DNA from: Palaemon carinicauda
Taxonomy: Eukaryota > Arthropoda > Malacostraca > Decapoda > Palaemonidae
Reading direction: 5' to 3'
Length of the DNA stretch: 64,000 nucleotides
Assembly (NCBI RefSeq): GCF_036898095.1
Contig: NC_090728.1
Location: forward strand, 88,141,430 to 88,205,429
Part shown: piece after piece, positions 61,846 to 64,000 of the stretch
Numbering within the stretch: position 1 is the first letter of the stretch
Layout: each line of letters begins with the position of its first letter
Position numbers and translations under genes: made by a program
Notes under the pieces: generated by a model
Databases searched by the model: none
Seen by the model: only the letters and a program-made list of their open reading frames with translations
What the model was told of the DNA's origin: nothing

Positions 61846-62115
61846 CATGATGATCACGAGCTGACAAGTGACCATCATGATTTGGCAAGTGACAACCAGG
61901 AGCTGGTGAACGTTGACGATTGACGATCATGAGCTGGCGAACAACAAGCACACACTGGCAAGTGATGATCACGAGCTGGCGAGAGACTATCACAAGCTGG
62001 CAAGGGACAATTATGAGCTGGTGAACAATGAGCACAAGCTGGCGAAAAGAGACAAATTGGCAAACGGTGATCACAAGCTGGCGAGTGACAATCACAAGCT
62101 GACAGATGATTATGG
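61846..62115. repeat. 21-bp minisatellite
   Basis: About 12 units of the form GATCACGAGCTGGCGAGTGAC. Being a multiple of 3 it leaves frames open on both strands: DHELASD-type on plus, LPACDxHSPA-type on minus. Confidence 0.88.
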
Positions 62116-62209
62116 GCAATCGTGAGTTGATGGTATAGCTGCAGCAAAACTGGGTGAGGCGCCTCCAATAGACGAGACAAGTTAACCTTGCGAGGCTAGT
62201 CTGTTGGCA

Positions 62210-62530
62210 AGACGAGTCTGCTGGACGAGACAAGTCTTGCTGGACGAGACAAGTCTCGCTGGACAAGACGAATCTACCGGGCGAGATGAGTCAACTTGGA
62301 GAGGCAAGTCTGCTGGCGAGATTAGTCAACTGGGAGAGAAAAGTCAGCTGGGAGACACGAGTCTCCTGAGCGAGAAGAGCCAAATTAGAGAGGCAAGTTA
62401 TCTGGGAGCAACGAGTCTACTGGGTGTGACGAGTCTGCTGGACGAGACAAATTTGCTGGGCGAGATGAATCTGCTGGACGAAACAAGTCTTGTTGGGAGA
62501 TACAAGTACTCGGTGAGGCAAGTCTTCTAG
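62210..62530. repeat. 18-bp minisatellite
   Basis: About 17 units of the form GACGAGTCTGCTGGGCGA, some with 1-bp length changes. The minus strand encodes hexapeptide repeats like RPADSS. Confidence 0.88.
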
Positions 62531-63159
62531 ACAATACGAGATCTACTTGCTGGGAGAGACGAGTCTGCTGGGCGACGAGGTCGGCTCCTGAAGATGAATG
62601 GTGGGAAATGGACAAATCCAATTCCCGCCGGAGGAATCCCCCGAAGGGAGGACTGAGGAGGTGAAGAAAGTCTCTCCCGTGGACGGGAAAGATGAACAAC
62701 ATCTGCTGTCACTGTCGGCAATTCTCCCCGCAAGCAGGAAGATTGCCGAACAGTGGTTGGGGGAGGGATTCTCCCTCGGAAAGGAAAATTCCAACACCTG
62801 GAGGCAAACCTTTTGGTAGCAAATTGACAGTACACATCGAAAGTTGTCTGAGCAACGTAGGCAAAGCTTGTTTCAGCCACCTCCACCCACCCGTAAACTC
62901 CGAGTTCTAATCAGCAACTGTTTTAGAGAGCACCGATCCTGCTAATGAAAAAGGCTGTCGTCAGCACAATTGTCAGGAACTGCCACAGGAAGAGAAGGTG
63001 GAGACTGGGCAGGAACAGCAACTCCGTCAGGAACAGGAACATCTGACTTCGCACTCCTTATGATGGCTGACATAGCCTAACGAAGAAGTACGGAGTCGCT
63101 TGCGCCTAGGAAAAAAAAAAAGAAACGAATGAAAAACCCCTCGGGAAGACAAACTAACC
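62531..63159 (-). other. Gag-like remnant upstream of the minisatellites
   Basis: Minus-strand stretches rich in Pro, Val and Ser (for example VPDGVAVPAQSPPSLPVAVP) with stops between. Consistent with the low-complexity part of a retroelement gag. No intact frame. Confidence 0.4.
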
Positions 63160-63412
63160 TGTAGACGGGAAAGGTGTCCCCCAAGAGTCACAGGAACATG
63201 CTATAGACTAAGCACTTCCCCTGCCGGCTACCATCGCAGAACAAAGGAGTGTCGTGTCACAAGTGCTGTAGTAAAGTTAAAATAAAAAAATGTTAGGAAA
63301 TTAATTAATTGAAGAAAAACAACTAGGAAGAACAATCTGAACTGCAGACTGGAAAGGAGTTCCTCTTAAGGCACAGGAACCTGCTTCAGACTACTGTATG
63401 TACTCTTCCAGT
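63160..63412. repeat. Degenerate direct duplication
   Basis: 63160-63232 (CTGTAGACGGGAAAGGTGT ... CACAGGAACATGCTATAGACTA) is repeated in diverged form at 63340-63412 (CTGCAGACTGGAAAGGAGT ... CACAGGAACCTGCTTCAGACTA), about 180 bp apart. Confidence 0.75.
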
Positions 63413-63794
63413 CAATATAGAAAGAGGGAGTCTGGCGTTGTCAGCGAAGAAGAGCTTGAAGATTAGCTTGACTGAAGTTAAATTCTGAGTAGGACGCAAG
63501 TGGTCTTCCCTCCGATGAACTCGCAGGGAGCAAGCAACATCATCCTTTGAACAGAGAAGGAGAATCCACGAGGACAACTCTCTCGTGGAGGAGGCCGGGT
63601 TGCTGCACTCAGAGAAGCAGGGGAGCCCACCAGCCTATGGGTTGTCAGGGGTTAAAGGGGAAACGCCGCACTACGCAGACACCCACATAGCAACACTCAA
63701 ACTGTAATGATAAAAGACTGTTTATATATTACAAAAAGATTACATGAAGGTTTAAATATATATAAAAACACAAGTAAGTATATCATAGAAAAGT

Positions 63795-64000
63795 CAAAGG
63801 CCAATCTTCTTCTTTGTCTACATCTTTTCCCACTTCTATGTGGGGTTGATGTTTCTGGTCCGCTTTCTCCATCTACCTCTGTCCCACACCTCATCACCGG
63901 TTAATCCCTTAGATCGTAGGTCATCCTTGATACAGTCGACCCACCTTTGCTTTGGTCTTCCTCTCCTTCTCGTTCCCTGTACCTCCATTTCCATCACTTT
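63795..64000 (-). mobile_element. LINE 3'-end fragment (minus), runs off the window
   Basis: Same family as 6569-6745 and 20846-20990. The minus strand would encode ...RRGRPKQRWVDCIKDDL, GDEVWDRGRWRK and so on. The 3' end is at about 63795 and the 5' part continues past 64000. Confidence 0.8.

Larger units (their letters stand above)
59478..63700 (-). mobile_element. Decayed DIRS family B element (copy 2)
   Basis: Minus-strand element. Its 3' terminal complex (59478-59790) has the same plan as 29326-29700: TTTTTCCTAGCTATACAAACC, its complement at 59690-59715, then a direct copy after GAGATTTGTTCC. Going upstream come a broken tyrosine recombinase (60160-60800), a Dam-like/RNase H part (about 61255-61560), then 21-bp and 18-bp coding minisatellites in a gag-like region (61846-62530) and more gag-like text. 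The RT core seems to be missing. The 5' end is not defined. Confidence 0.6.

Noticed and set aside
62204..62886. Frames of 84-119 codons on both strands around the minisatellites
   Set aside because: They arise from 18-bp and 21-bp repeats, which keep frames open; no motif outside the repeats.

Overview
The window is eukaryotic and looks like a decapod crustacean, possibly a caridean shrimp. This is inferred from very long (AT)n, (CT/GA)n and (ATT)n microsatellites, several DIRS-type tyrosine-recombinase retrotransposons, a CsRn1-like Ty3/gypsy element, APE-type LINEs with a (TAA)n tail, and one exon of a conserved animal gene. No bacterial, organellar or CRISPR features were seen. Almost the whole window is nested mobile and satellite DNA.

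Layout. 1-8.5 kb: remnant of a Tigger/pogo DNA transposon, a perfect-type palindrome, a decayed Ginger-like DNA transposon (gypsy-type integrase between ~145-bp inverted repeats), a hairpin MITE, a LINE tail and large microsatellites. 8.7-11.2 kb: the one long intact non-transposon reading frame, an intronless 800-residue protein with a membrane segment, four 96-residue coiled-coil repeats and a C-terminal KH domain, followed at once by an A-rich tract (a likely retrogene). 11.9-20.1 kb: satellite block made of a T-rich minisatellite, ~5 kb of a 53-bp satellite open in all three forward frames, a more degenerate continuation, then 13 copies of a 155-bp satellite. 21.0-29.0 kb: a complete DIRS-like element (plus strand) with inverted terminal repeats, gag, RT/RNase H, tyrosine recombinase and an internal complementary region. 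29.3-30.9 kb: the 3' end of a second DIRS family next to a solo Ginger end. 31.4-40.0 kb: a full-length but mutated minus-strand copy of the first DIRS family. 40.1-44.9 kb: a young CsRn1-like LTR element (minus) inserted in an (AT)n array. 45.4-49.3 kb: a tRNA-like palindrome, RTE-like LINE pieces, an inverted Penelope-like RT fragment and a minus LINE whose start encodes a 2A-like motif. 49.3-53.8 kb: degraded retroelement debris. 55.7-56.0 kb: terminal coding exon of F-actin-capping protein beta subunit (minus), the only clear conserved host gene. 56.7-59.5 kb: two plus-strand LINE-family copies. 59.5-63.7 kb: a decayed second copy of the second DIRS family. 63.8-64 kb: another LINE tail.

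The genes do not form a pathway. The biology is that of retrotransposons: gag/RT/recombinase sets, LTR-bounded gag-pol, and LINE endonuclease/RT, plus one host exon and one unusual retrogene-like protein. Several elements sit directly inside (AT)n arrays, which suggests either insertion preference or simply the abundance of such arrays.
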